Notes under the pieces: model-generated
What the model was told of the DNA's origin: nothing
What the model saw: only the letters and a program-made list of their open reading frames with translations
The model's database searches: none
Assembly: GCF_021206925.1 (NCBI RefSeq)
Contig: NZ_JAJPRF010000002.1
Span: forward strand, 1-64,000
Length of the DNA stretch: 64,000 nucleotides
Direction: 5' to 3'
Source: Rhodoflexus caldus
Lineage (GTDB): Bacteria > Bacteroidota > Bacteroidia > Cytophagales > Thermoflexibacteraceae
Part shown: piece by piece, positions 8,118-15,460 of the stretch
Numbering within the stretch: the stretch's first letter is position 1
Layout: each line of letters begins with the position of its first letter
Position numbers and translations under genes: made by a program

Positions 8118-9569
8118 TTATTTGCCGAGTATTTGCATTACTTCGCCGACTGCGCGTTCCGCAGATTGGGCGGCTCCTTCCATGCCGGTATGTGTGAAGC
8201 AGGTATGCTCGCCGGCGAAGCAAATACTGCCTGCCGGTTTTGCCAGTTGTGGCACCCAGCGGCTGATTTGTCCGGGGGCATATTGGTGATAAGCACCGCC
8301 GTTGAACGGATGATTCCCCCATGAATTGACATACAGGATTTCTAAGTTACCGGCAGATGCAGGGCGTATTTTTTTCATTTCGTCAAGCACAAATTTTTTG
8401 GCATCTTCTCCGGACAGTTTGTCAAAATTTGCGGCTTCATTGCCAACCATCCATGCCGTAAGCCGCTCTACATGGCCTTGTTCGTTGTAAGTGGCAAAAA
8501 TTCGCCCCAGCGGGCTGTCCGTCCACATAGCAGGGGGCATTTCATCCTGTTCCCAAAATGCCTCCGTTGGGCGCATGTGTACCTGCGAAATGGGAATATA
8601 GGGCATATTCAGGATTGCTTCACGCTGTAAATCAGGTGATTGTACTTCCATAGCAATTTTTCGCAAGGCAGTAAACGGCAGTGTACAAATGACCGCCCGC
8701 GCAGTGTATTTGCTTTTGTCTTTGCAATAAACCTCTACGCGGCCTTTCTTTTGGACGATTCGCGCAGTGGCTTTTCCCGTTTCAGGTGCTTGTTTGAGGC
8801 GCGCTGCTACGGCTTCGGGGAGTCTGCTGCTGCCGCCTGCTATGCGTAAGGTGGTTGTACTGCCGCCAATGGTGCGCAGGCTGAGACTTCTCAGCACGTG
8901 CAGAGCCGAGGTCTGATTGACATCGTGGATATTGGCATTAACATTAATCAGCCGAATGGCTTCATCGGATGCGCCTTTTTGGCGTAAGAAATCAGCATAA
9001 GGAATGTCTAAATGTTTAAATTTTCCGCTATACCATTCTTCCAGCTGCTGAAATGGAATATTTTTCATGGTATAGTAGCTTTCTAACATGGCGGGGAGTA
9101 TATTTTTTTCTGCTGCTGCCAATAAATTATTTTCTGCTGCTGCCCATTCTTGCGTGCCGATGAGTTTTCCTTTGACAAACAGTGCTGTTTCCCGTGCTTG
9201 CGGAGGGGCAGGAGGGTGCGCAACGATAGGTACTCCGACTTTTTCTGCCAGCGATAAAATAGATTTATAGCCATTACCGACTTCTATACCACCAACTTCG
9301 GGTTTGCCCGGCACATTGTCTAAGGTGAACAATCGCCCGCCAATGCGATTGGTCGCTTCCAATACTTTTACGGAATAGCCTTTTTCTTGCAGTTGCAAAG
9401 CAGCATACAGGCCTGAAATGCCGCCGCCAAGTACGAGTACGTCTGTGCGGGTATCTGCTGCCCAGTTGCCGACAAAGTCGGGAGCAAAAAGCAATGATGC
9501 GCTTGCAGCGCCTAATTGGCGGATAAATTCGCGCCGTCCGCCATGATTAGATGGATTAATGTTACTCAT
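8118..9569 (-). CDS. Exported FAD-dependent amine oxidase
   Basis: A 483-residue flavin monoamine-oxidase-type enzyme. A twin-arginine-like export signal (GGRREFIRQLGAASASLLFAPDF, quoted only in part by its RR and hydrophobic core) precedes the dinucleotide-binding site VLGGGISGLYAALQLQEKGY and the ATNRIGGRLFT motif. The FAD C-terminal motif is GSICFAGEHTCFTHTGMEGA near residues 445-464, followed by a helix (AERAVGEVMQ). Such enzymes oxidise amines or amino acids to imines, producing H2O2. Here the reaction would be extracytoplasmic, consistent with folding and FAD loading before Tat export. The start ATG overlaps the stop of the upstream gene (ATGA at 9569-9566), so the two are translationally coupled. 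The DUF1838 gene follows. Confidence 0.85.
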   Translation of the reverse strand: MSNINPSNHGGRREFIRQLGAASASLLFAPDFVGNWAADTRTDVLVLGGGISGLYAALQLQEKGYSVKVLEATNRIGGRLFTLDNVPGKPEVGGIEVGNGYKSILSLAEKVGVPIVAHPPAPPQARETALFVKGKLIGTQEWAAAENNLLAAAEKNILPAMLESYYTMKNIPFQQLEEWYSGKFKHLDIPYADFLRQKGASDEAIRLINVNANIHDVNQTSALHVLRSLSLRTIGGSTTTLRIAGGSSRLPEAVAARLKQAPETGKATARIVQKKGRVEVYCKDKSKYTARAVICTLPFTALRKIAMEVQSPDLQREAILNMPYIPISQVHMRPTEAFWEQDEMPPAMWTDSPLGRIFATYNEQGHVERLTAWMVGNEAANFDKLSGEDAKKFVLDEMKKIRPASAGNLEILYVNSWGNHPFNGGAYHQYAPGQISRWVPQLAKPAGSICFAGEHTCFTHTGMEGAAQSAERAVGEVMQILGK

Positions 9570-10231
9570 AGTGCAGGTTCAAATTTTTTCAGGTCAGTTT
9601 CTACCAATCGGTTGATAAGTTCTTTTCCTTCGGGTGAGATAATGATAAACCGCGCGGAGGCTTTTACAGGCCCGATGCCCTTGGCGAAATAATAAACATT
9701 GATACTTTTTGCCTGCCGACCATCGGCGAAAGTCCAGTGAGTATTGAAATCAACGCGCATACATTGTCGGTAAATTTGTCCGTTGCTAACAGTAACATCT
9801 TCAAACCCGACTATTTTTTGGCTAAGCGTGAATGTGCCTGCAGTTATGCGGCCATCGTTTTCATATTTGCGGTAAGGTGTGGTTGCGTACAACGAATCGC
9901 CACGGCGCACTTGGCCGGTAAACCAATAGAACGGCTTTTCAAAAACTACTTTGGAGCGGTCGTTGAAAATTTCGCCCAGATAGAGCAGTCCTTTGCGTTT
10001 ATCAAACGTCAGTACTTTGGCGGCATTGGTGGCATCATAATGCCAGACCGTATTTTCTGTTTCGCCTTTTTCTATGCGTGAAATATAATCCGGTTTGTCG
10101 GGCGGAGGTGTATATATCCAGCGCGTGCCGGGTTGGGAGGGATAATAATCGGCTATGCGAACTTTTTGGGCAACGGCCTCCGATGCAAGTAACAGTAACA
10201 GACAGTGCGACAGTAAACGGAGCATTTTCAT
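9566..10231 (-). CDS. Secreted protein of unknown function, first gene of the amine-oxidase operon
   Basis: A 221-residue protein with a signal peptide (MKMLRLLSHCLLLLLASEAVA, cut before QKVRI). ATG 10225 is an equally possible start two codons later. The mature part opens with YYPSQPGTRWIYTPPPD, a motif seen in Bacteroidota secreted proteins that begin with a compact beta fold (a YPL...W.Y-like entry). It is mostly beta-strand with many aromatic residues. I recognise no catalytic signature. The stop codon overlaps the start of the amine oxidase, so it probably works with that enzyme, for example as a binding partner. A near-consensus -7 box (TATCTTTC, 10245-10238 on the minus strand) lies just upstream. 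Confidence 0.65.
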   Translation of the reverse strand: MKMLRLLSHCLLLLLASEAVAQKVRIADYYPSQPGTRWIYTPPPDKPDYISRIEKGETENTVWHYDATNAAKVLTFDKRKGLLYLGEIFNDRSKVVFEKPFYWFTGQVRRGDSLYATTPYRKYENDGRITAGTFTLSQKIVGFEDVTVSNGQIYRQCMRVDFNTHWTFADGRQAKSINVYYFAKGIGPVKASARFIIISPEGKELINRLVETDLKKFEPAL

Positions 10232-10305
10232 ATCTTCCTGATTTTAGGAAAGATACGAATGAATTCCTGAAAAAAGTTAATGAGGTTAATTAATTTTTTA
10301 AAGCA

Positions 10306-10337
10306 AACCCCGACAAAATTTAGTTCTGTCGGGGTTT
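10306..10337 (-). terminator. Terminator of the CCCCGACA type
   Basis: AAACCCCGACA (10306-10316) pairs perfectly with TGTCGGGGTTT (10327-10337) around a 10-base loop, 6 bases beyond the stop of the small lipoprotein gene. It shares its core with terminators at 38924 and 45688. Confidence 0.8.
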
Positions 10338-10343
10338 CAAGTC

Positions 10344-10475
10344 TTATCCGCGCGATACTTTATTTTCTTTCACCGTAGCGTTGTGCTTGGCATAAGTGGG
10401 GCAGGTTTTGTAGGCGCACGATGCCATAAAAGTTACGGCTAACAGGGCGCAGGCAATCCATCCTTTGGTTTTCAT
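10344..10475 (-). CDS. 43-residue lipoprotein
   Basis: A very small lipoprotein. From ATG 10475 it reads as a lipoprotein signal (MKTKGWIACALLAVTFMASC, lipobox MASC) followed by only about 23 mature residues (AYKTCPTYAKHNATVKENKV). Similar tiny lipoproteins with a CPTY/CPAY core and a lysine-rich tail are common in Bacteroidota; their role is unknown. The longer in-frame ORF upstream is excluded by a promoter (TATATTTG at 10510-10503) placed 27 bases before this ATG. It has its own terminator, so it is an independent unit. Confidence 0.7.
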   Translation of the reverse strand: MKTKGWIACALLAVTFMASCAYKTCPTYAKHNATVKENKVSRG

Positions 10476-10502
10476 AAGCGTAATTTTTGAGGGTGTATAG
10501 TT

Positions 10503-10534
10503 CAAATATAGTTCCAAATTCAATACAAAAGCAA
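10503..10534 (-). promoter_or_regulatory. Promoter of the 43-residue lipoprotein
   Basis: The minus strand has TTG (10534-10532), a 21-base spacer, then TATATTTG (10510-10503), an exact TAnnTTTG box. The predicted transcript starts near 10498, leaving a leader of about 23 bases. The -33 part overlaps the 3' end of the LuxE-like gene. Confidence 0.55.
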
Positions 10535-11500
10535 GTTGCATCCGCGAACGTCGCTATTGTCATAACGGCCTAATACGCGAAATGTTGTATCGGACAGTTG
10601 CTGTCCGATGTCTTGCGTTTCTATGAAGCAACACGAGTCAATATTAGCGAGGTCAATGATGTTAATGCCTCCCGTGGCACGTTCGGCCGGAGCAAAAGGG
10701 TCGTTCAAGTCGCGCAGCAGGATGCGCACCTGTGGCGGCGTTTGAAAAACATCAGAATTGACGGCATAACACTGTGAAAGCAGTTCTGTCATGCCGTATT
10801 CTGAGTGTACCTGACAGCCGAAAGCACGGCGGAGGGTTTCATGTACTTCTTGCCGAATCATTTCGCGGCGGCGTCCCTTCATGCCACCTGTTTCCATCAC
10901 AATCAAATCGGGCAGGTGCATAGGGTACTGCTCGGCAAAATCGAGCAGGGCATAAGTTACACCCAGCAAAATGGTTTTTTTCCCTTGCGAACAAGTTTCT
11001 TGCAGGCGCTGTGCCAGTTCGTTGAAATTATGCAGAAAAAACCCCGAAGGTTGAGCTGTGCTTTTCATAAAATCTTCCGCCATAAACACCAGCGAGGAGT
11101 TGCCCTTTTCCAGATAAGACGGCAGCAGGGCAAACAAATGATAGTCGGCAAGGTTGCCGTAGAAATATTCAAAAATGCGGCGCGCATTGGCACTGTAAAA
11201 AGCCGCATCGGCAACATAGTGGCGGCTGTTGATGCTGCCCGTTGTACCACTGCTTTCAAAAATCACTTCGGCCTCTTGTGGGGTGCTGCCTATGCGGTGG
11301 TATTTGAAAAAGTTGATAGGCATAAAAGGTATCTGCCTGATTGTCTGAATGGTATCTATATCTGTTTTTAATGCGGCAAGGTAGGCCGCGTAGGTGTTGC
11401 AATGCACGGCTTGATAGCGAAACGCCTGCAAAGCCATTTCGTTAAAATTATTTGCGTTAATATGTTGTAAACTCGTTTTAAATCTTTGCGTAAATTGCAT
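10520..11500 (-). CDS. LuxE-like acyl-protein synthetase (orphan)
   Basis: A 326-residue adenylate-forming enzyme of the LuxE/acyl-protein synthetase family, related to PaaK-type ligases. FESSGTTGSINSRHYV is the ATP-binding P-loop-like motif. ILLGVTYALLDFAEQ, VMETGGMKGRRREM and VHSEYGMTELLSQCYA are the next conserved blocks, and VLGRYDNSDVRGCNLLLY closes the protein as in LuxE. In bioluminescent bacteria LuxE activates fatty acids, but no luxC, luxD or luciferase is nearby, so the substrate here is unknown. Start: ATG 11500. A longer frame would need a TTG at 11524, inside the -7 box TATTTTTG (11529-11522). It is divergent from a lipoprotein gene, with only 33 bases between. Confidence 0.75.
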   Translation of the reverse strand: MQFTQRFKTSLQHINANNFNEMALQAFRYQAVHCNTYAAYLAALKTDIDTIQTIRQIPFMPINFFKYHRIGSTPQEAEVIFESSGTTGSINSRHYVADAAFYSANARRIFEYFYGNLADYHLFALLPSYLEKGNSSLVFMAEDFMKSTAQPSGFFLHNFNELAQRLQETCSQGKKTILLGVTYALLDFAEQYPMHLPDLIVMETGGMKGRRREMIRQEVHETLRRAFGCQVHSEYGMTELLSQCYAVNSDVFQTPPQVRILLRDLNDPFAPAERATGGINIIDLANIDSCCFIETQDIGQQLSDTTFRVLGRYDNSDVRGCNLLLY

Positions 11501-11521
11501 TGGTAAACTTTCTGTTAAACC

Positions 11522-11529
11522 CAAAAATA
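11522..11529 (-). promoter_or_regulatory. -7 box of the LuxE-like gene
   Basis: The minus strand reads TATTTTTG, an exact TAnnTTTG match 21 bases before ATG 11500. No well-spaced TTG is visible upstream, so the -33 element is weak. The box supports ATG 11500 as the start. Confidence 0.4.
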
Positions 11530-11533
11530 CTCC

Positions 11534-12091
11534 ATGCTGTCAAGAAATGCTTTAATTGCTTGTTTTTGCTTAGTAACGCTAACGGCCTGCTTTCGGGAGC
11601 CCAATTATTCGGTTGTGCCGGAAATAACATTTCAAAATATAGTGGTAAGCCCCGGCCGATTCCCGCAGACAGATTCTATCGCTATTTTTATTACCTATAA
11701 AGACGGCGACGGCGACTTAGGCCTTGGCGACCAAGACATCAATCCGCCATTCAATATTACCAATCCGGACGGTACACCCAATCGGTTTTATTACAATTAT
11801 CTCATCAATGTTTTTAAAAAAGAGCGGGGCAGATTTGTTCCTGTTGTATTTTCCGACCCAAGCGTAACGCTGAACGGTCGATTCCCGCGCTTGAACAACC
11901 TACCTACACGCACAGCCATTGAAGGCAGCCTGCGCTACGGGTTTAACTTTTTTTATGCATTTGCCGATGCTTATCGCCCCAGGGTGATGCGCGGCGATAC
12001 GGTTCGCTTTGAGATACAACTGGCAGACAGACAGTTAAATCTGAGCAATATTGTACAAACCGATGAAATCATCATAGGGCAGGTTAGATAA
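11534..12091 (+). CDS. Lipoprotein with an Asp-rich (possibly Ca-binding) loop
   Basis: A 185-residue lipoprotein: signal MLSRNALIACFCLVTLTAC with lipobox LTAC at residues 16-19. The mature part has ITFQNIVVSPG followed by a DxDGDxGLGDxD-type loop (YKDGDGDLGLGDQD, residues 55-68) like an EF-hand or dockerin calcium loop. A beta-rich body contains FYYNYLINVFKKERGRFVPV and GSLRYGFNFFYAF. Proteins of this pattern are widespread in Cytophagia and uncharacterised. It probably sits on the periplasmic or outer face of the envelope. The gene is single; no terminator of ordinary strength separates it from the AraC gene downstream. Confidence 0.65.
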   Translation: MLSRNALIACFCLVTLTACFREPNYSVVPEITFQNIVVSPGRFPQTDSIAIFITYKDGDGDLGLGDQDINPPFNITNPDGTPNRFYYNYLINVFKKERGRFVPVVFSDPSVTLNGRFPRLNNLPTRTAIEGSLRYGFNFFYAFADAYRPRVMRGDTVRFEIQLADRQLNLSNIVQTDEIIIGQVR

Positions 12092-12118
12092 ATATTCCAA
12101 TTAAACACAGCCTTCAAG

Positions 12119-12160
12119 TTTGCATTTGTGCATTTTAATATTAGATTTGTCTAATATTAA
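12119..12160 (+). promoter_or_regulatory. Promoter overlapped by a perfect 11-bp palindrome, upstream of the AraC regulator
   Basis: TTTG (12119-12122), a 19-base spacer, then TAGATTTG (12142-12149) match the Bacteroidota sigma consensus exactly. The -7 box sits inside an inverted repeat, TTAATATTAGA (12135-12145) and TCTAATATTAA (12150-12160), separated by 4 bases. A dimeric protein bound there would block RNA polymerase, so this looks like an operator, perhaps for autoregulation by the AraC protein encoded 29 bases downstream. Confidence 0.6.
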
Positions 12161-12188
12161 TCTTTAACTCTTTTTGTATTTACCCGTT

Positions 12189-13124
12189 ATGGAAGACTTC
12201 AATAGGATTATAGAATCGCTGAGTGTTCGTTTTATTCGCTGTCGGCACTTGGATATTTTACATTCGGTTACGGTTAATAATGCCTACGACGTGGAAAATA
12301 CTTTAATTGTGGTAGGGGAAGGCTCTACCGTAACACTTGAAACAACAGCGGAAACAGCACACGAAGGCGACATGTTGTTTATACCTGCGGGAAGGGCTTG
12401 CCATCTTACCTTTGGTATGCGCGACCGCTCCATACAAATTGGTAATGAAGAATTTATCCATAACAGGGAGCAATATTTCCGCAAACACTTGCCTATACAA
12501 GAGTTGAAAAACGGAACAAAATTTCAAAACTATTTTCACATTAATTTTGAAGCAAAAGTTTTTGATTCGGTCAGCTTCTTTACTTCGTTAGACATCCCCC
12601 CGTTTGTTATTAAAGGCAATAAACGGCTGTTGCAGATAACCGAAGAAATTGTGCGCGAAAGCGAAGCGGATTCGGTAGGACGCGAGCGGGTTATACAACT
12701 GCAAACGGATTTGCTGGTGGTGGAAATCATCCGCCATATTTTGGTTAATCATCAGTTCACCGAAAAACTGGCAACCAACAATACCTATTTCAGAGACCCT
12801 CGTCTTATTGACATCTTCACCTATATCAAGAATAATCTGAACGGTGATTTGTCTAACCGCGTGTTGGCACAAGTAGCCAATGTTTCGGAAGACTATGTGG
12901 GGCAATATTTTAAAATGCTGACCGGCATCAATCCGCAGGATTACATTGAGTACCAGCGAATGGAAATGGCCGTGAATTTGCTGCGTACCAGTAAGAAAAG
13001 TATTCGTGCGATTGGCAATGAGGTCGGCTATAAAGATACGGCCTATTTCTGCCGCCGTTTTAAAATGATGTTTGGTATTCCGGCAGGCAAAATGCGTCGT
13101 CGGGAAAGCCTTATGAACCTTTAA
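12189..13124 (+). CDS. AraC-family transcriptional regulator
   Basis: A 311-residue regulator. Start ATG 12189 (MEDFNRIIESL); an upstream TTG in frame is less likely. The N-terminal part (about 20-110) is a cupin-like sensing domain (TLIVVGEGSTVTLETTAE, GDMLFIPAGRACHLTFG). A helical linker follows. The C-terminal 100 residues hold the two helix-turn-helix units of AraC/XylS proteins: LSNRVLAQVANVSEDYVGQYF and SIRAIGNEVGYKDTAYFCRR, then FKMMFGIPAGKMRR. The effector is unknown. An LEA14-like lipoprotein gene follows after 5 bases and is likely co-transcribed. The promoter carries a palindrome that could be its own binding site. Confidence 0.9.
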   Translation: MEDFNRIIESLSVRFIRCRHLDILHSVTVNNAYDVENTLIVVGEGSTVTLETTAETAHEGDMLFIPAGRACHLTFGMRDRSIQIGNEEFIHNREQYFRKHLPIQELKNGTKFQNYFHINFEAKVFDSVSFFTSLDIPPFVIKGNKRLLQITEEIVRESEADSVGRERVIQLQTDLLVVEIIRHILVNHQFTEKLATNNTYFRDPRLIDIFTYIKNNLNGDLSNRVLAQVANVSEDYVGQYFKMLTGINPQDYIEYQRMEMAVNLLRTSKKSIRAIGNEVGYKDTAYFCRRFKMMFGIPAGKMRRRESLMNL

Positions 13125-13129
13125 ACAGG

Positions 13130-13723
13130 ATGCGAAAAAACGATTTAGTAAAAATATTCTTCTTGGCGATGGTGCTGGCAGGAATTTTTACGGCCTGCCA
13201 GTCTATCCGCCAGATGCGGAACTTCACTCAGTGCGCTTTCAGGCTGCAAGGATTGAGCAAATTTACAGCAGCCGGTATTGACTTTTCGGAAAAGCGCGGT
13301 TTGACCGATTTTAACTTTACCGATGCGGCCAAACTGACAAGCGCTTTGGGAGGAAACAACCCTTTTGTTTTTAGTTTTTTGGCCAATGTGGAGGTAAAAA
13401 ATCCGAATTCGGAGCCGGCAGCCGTAACTCGGTTAGACTGGATTTTGGCTGTGGATGGCAAAGACATTATTGACGGAGCGGTCAATACGCCTGTGCAAGT
13501 AGCACCCAATGGCGGGCTTGCTACCATGCCTGTGGCAGTCAATCTGGACTTGAAAAAGATATTTGCCAATGAAGGGCGCGACGCACTTTTGGGATTTGCC
13601 TTTGACACAGTCGCCAAAGGCAACAACAGCACACGAATAGCACTCAAAGTAAAACCCTACATCAATATTGCCGGTTTTGCTATTCCCTATCCGGGCTATA
13701 TCACGGTAAAAAAAGATTTTTAG
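13130..13723 (+). CDS. LEA14-like lipoprotein
   Basis: A 197-residue lipoprotein with lipobox FTAC (signal MRKNDLVKIFFLAMVLAGIF). The mature part carries an LEA type 2 / water-stress-like beta domain (about 75-195): FSFLANVEVKNPNSEPAAVTRLDWILAVDGKDIIDGAV (conserved NPN, quoted by its core) with NTPVQVAPNGG and a final PYPGYITVKKDF strand. In plants and archaea such domains are linked to stress tolerance; in bacteria the role is unclear. It is placed in the periplasm by its lipid anchor. It lies 5 bases after the AraC gene, so the regulator and lipoprotein probably form an operon. Confidence 0.7.
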   Translation: MRKNDLVKIFFLAMVLAGIFTACQSIRQMRNFTQCAFRLQGLSKFTAAGIDFSEKRGLTDFNFTDAAKLTSALGGNNPFVFSFLANVEVKNPNSEPAAVTRLDWILAVDGKDIIDGAVNTPVQVAPNGGLATMPVAVNLDLKKIFANEGRDALLGFAFDTVAKGNNSTRIALKVKPYINIAGFAIPYPGYITVKKDF

Positions 13724-13725
13724 CC

Positions 13726-15141
13726 CTAAATCAGGGTTAGTTTTTTGTTGATTTCCATAGCCATCGCTTCTTGGCGAAGTTCCTTTTTCAGCGATTTAAC
13801 GTATTCTATCACCTCGTCGAGGTGGCGGTTCATATCGTTGTGGGTAACGTAGGTATAAACTACATACACCGTTTCACCGACAAGCCCTGCTTGTTCGCTG
13901 TTCCAAACGCCTTCGGCTTGTTTGCTGGTAGCGCCGCCAAAGCGCTCGGCTAAAAAGTTCAACGTGCGCTCTACGTAAGGCTTGGCATCTATTGCTTTGT
14001 CCACGTCAATTGTGGTGGGGATGAAAATGCCGATGTTATTACTGCGTTCTAATCGGTCTATCAGCATTTCAAATATGTTTTGCAACACTGTCGGCACGGG
14101 CAATTTTTCATGTTCGCCTACTTTGAGTGAAGGGAAGTCGGGAATAAACGGAATGTAGAAATCGGTTCCGGCATCGGCAGGGTAGTGCTGCAACTCCTCG
14201 CTGGTGCTGTTTACAAGGGTAAATATCTGCACCTCATCGCGGCGGATATGCTTGCGCAGCATTTGTTGGACATTTACTAACTGTGCATCTTTTACTTTAT
14301 CGGGAGGAGTGAGCAAGATAATTTGCTTGACATAATCAAGCAGCATGACAATATCTTGGTCAAGATTGCCGTCTGCGTCTTCATCCAGCGATTCATTCAG
14401 CGTTATTACCACATTTTCATATTCGGTGATGATATTGTCGAGCATGAAAGTAGTTTTGACTACATCGGGAAGGGCGGGGTCGTCCAATGAAATGAGGAAA
14501 TCGGAGCCGTGCTTGCTTTTGTACAACTTGGTTCGTTTTTCAATACCCAAGTCGGCAATTAATTTTTGTGGAACGGGATACTCGGTGTAAACCGTGCGCG
14601 CACTTGTTTTTTCTGCCAGACAGTTGGCGAGCATAACCCCGATGCTGGTGGCACCCTGTCCCTCAAATACATTGAGAATCAGTACCATTCTTGCTTTTGC
14701 GGAACGCGCCATGCGGCGGTTGGCATCTACTAAATAGCGCCCCAACATCTTCGCCAGTTCTATGGCAACAACAGGATGCCGGTGCAGCACTTCCATGAAA
14801 TGTTCGCGCCTGATTACGCGCACATCTACGTCTGTGATGGCTTTTACGGTTGCCGAGCGCGGTTGATTTTCCAGTATTCCTACTTCGCCGAAAGTATTAC
14901 CGGGCATCAAATAGGCGAGCGTCTGCGTTTGGTGGTTGGCTCCCATGCGTTGCACGGCCACAATGCCATTGGTAATTACATAAAGGCTGTCGCTTGGGTC
15001 ACCCTGCCACACAATGGTTTCGTCGGGAAAAAACTGCCGAAGTTTGGTTTTGGCCGCAATGGTTTGCAATACTTCTTTGGGCAATTGCTTGAAAAGTGCA
15101 GACTGGCGCAGCGCTGAAATAGCATTGTCGCTGATTTTCAT
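13726..15141 (-). CDS. cNMP-binding domain fused to a MinD-like Rossmann domain
   Basis: A 471-residue cytoplasmic protein. Residues 14-130 are a cyclic-nucleotide-binding domain with the phosphate-binding cassette GNTFGEVGILENQPRSATV (81-99), including the Glu and Arg that contact the ligand. No HTH follows, so it is not a Crp-type factor. Residues 150-340 start like a deviant Walker ATPase (MVLILNVFEGQGATSIGVML, 152-171), but the P-loop lysine is absent. Later blocks (NVVITLNESLDED, KQIILLTPPDKVKDAQLVNV) fit the MinD/SIMIBI fold. A third region (about 345-471) with a YTYVTHNDMNRHLDEVIEYV helix has no family I recognise. It resembles the regulatory half of NTE-type phospholipases, but no patatin domain is present. 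It is convergent with the LEA14 gene (2-base gap). Confidence 0.7.
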   Translation of the reverse strand: MKISDNAISALRQSALFKQLPKEVLQTIAAKTKLRQFFPDETIVWQGDPSDSLYVITNGIVAVQRMGANHQTQTLAYLMPGNTFGEVGILENQPRSATVKAITDVDVRVIRREHFMEVLHRHPVVAIELAKMLGRYLVDANRRMARSAKARMVLILNVFEGQGATSIGVMLANCLAEKTSARTVYTEYPVPQKLIADLGIEKRTKLYKSKHGSDFLISLDDPALPDVVKTTFMLDNIITEYENVVITLNESLDEDADGNLDQDIVMLLDYVKQIILLTPPDKVKDAQLVNVQQMLRKHIRRDEVQIFTLVNSTSEELQHYPADAGTDFYIPFIPDFPSLKVGEHEKLPVPTVLQNIFEMLIDRLERSNNIGIFIPTTIDVDKAIDAKPYVERTLNFLAERFGGATSKQAEGVWNSEQAGLVGETVYVVYTYVTHNDMNRHLDEVIEYVKSLKKELRQEAMAMEINKKLTLI

Positions 15142-15214
15142 GGGGTATCGGGATTATGGCAACTAAGTTAGTGTTTACAGGTCTGATTTTTGGCGGCATC
15201 TTATCAAACGACAT

Positions 15215-15246
15215 AAAAAAACACCGATTACCCATCGTAACCGGTG
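15215..15246 (-). terminator. Terminator after the 38-residue membrane peptide gene
   Basis: On the minus strand CACCGGTTAC (15246-15237) pairs with GTAATCGGTG (15231-15222), one mismatch, and is followed by seven T residues (15221-15215). It lies 24 bases past the small gene's stop. Confidence 0.7.
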
Positions 15247-15269
15247 CTTGTTGTCATTGAGAGAAACTT

Positions 15270-15386
15270 TTACTTTGTTGTGCCGATTGGTTCAACTTGA
15301 GCTTTTTGCGGTGTACCTTGGCGATAGTAAGCCACAAAAACCAGCATAGCTCCAATGCAGATGAGTAAGAGTAGCTTTTTCATCAT
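15270..15386 (-). CDS. 38-residue single-pass membrane peptide
   Basis: A short gene from ATG 15386 (a second ATG follows at 15383) to TAA 15272-15270. It encodes MMKKLLLLICIGAMLVFVAY (one hydrophobic helix after two lysines) and then about 18 polar residues (YRQGTPQKAQVEPIGTTK). The layout suggests a small inner-membrane protein with the tail outside, or an uncleaved signal-like peptide. A good rho-independent hairpin follows and a near-consensus -7 box (TACTTTCG) lies upstream near 15434, which supports a real transcript. No similar protein comes to mind; a role as a small regulator of der or of the cNMP-binding protein next door is possible only as speculation. Confidence 0.5.
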   Translation of the reverse strand: MMKKLLLLICIGAMLVFVAYYRQGTPQKAQVEPIGTTK

Positions 15387-15460
15387 GTTTCCTAATCATG
15401 TAGTTTGTCGGTAGGTTGAAAAATGCCGTACGAAAGTAGTGTTTTTTTTCAGAAAAACAA

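Noticed and set aside
12135-12160. The TTAATATTAGA palindrome as a terminator of the lipoprotein gene
   Set aside because: The stem is almost all A-T and a full promoter overlaps it. An operator is the better reading.
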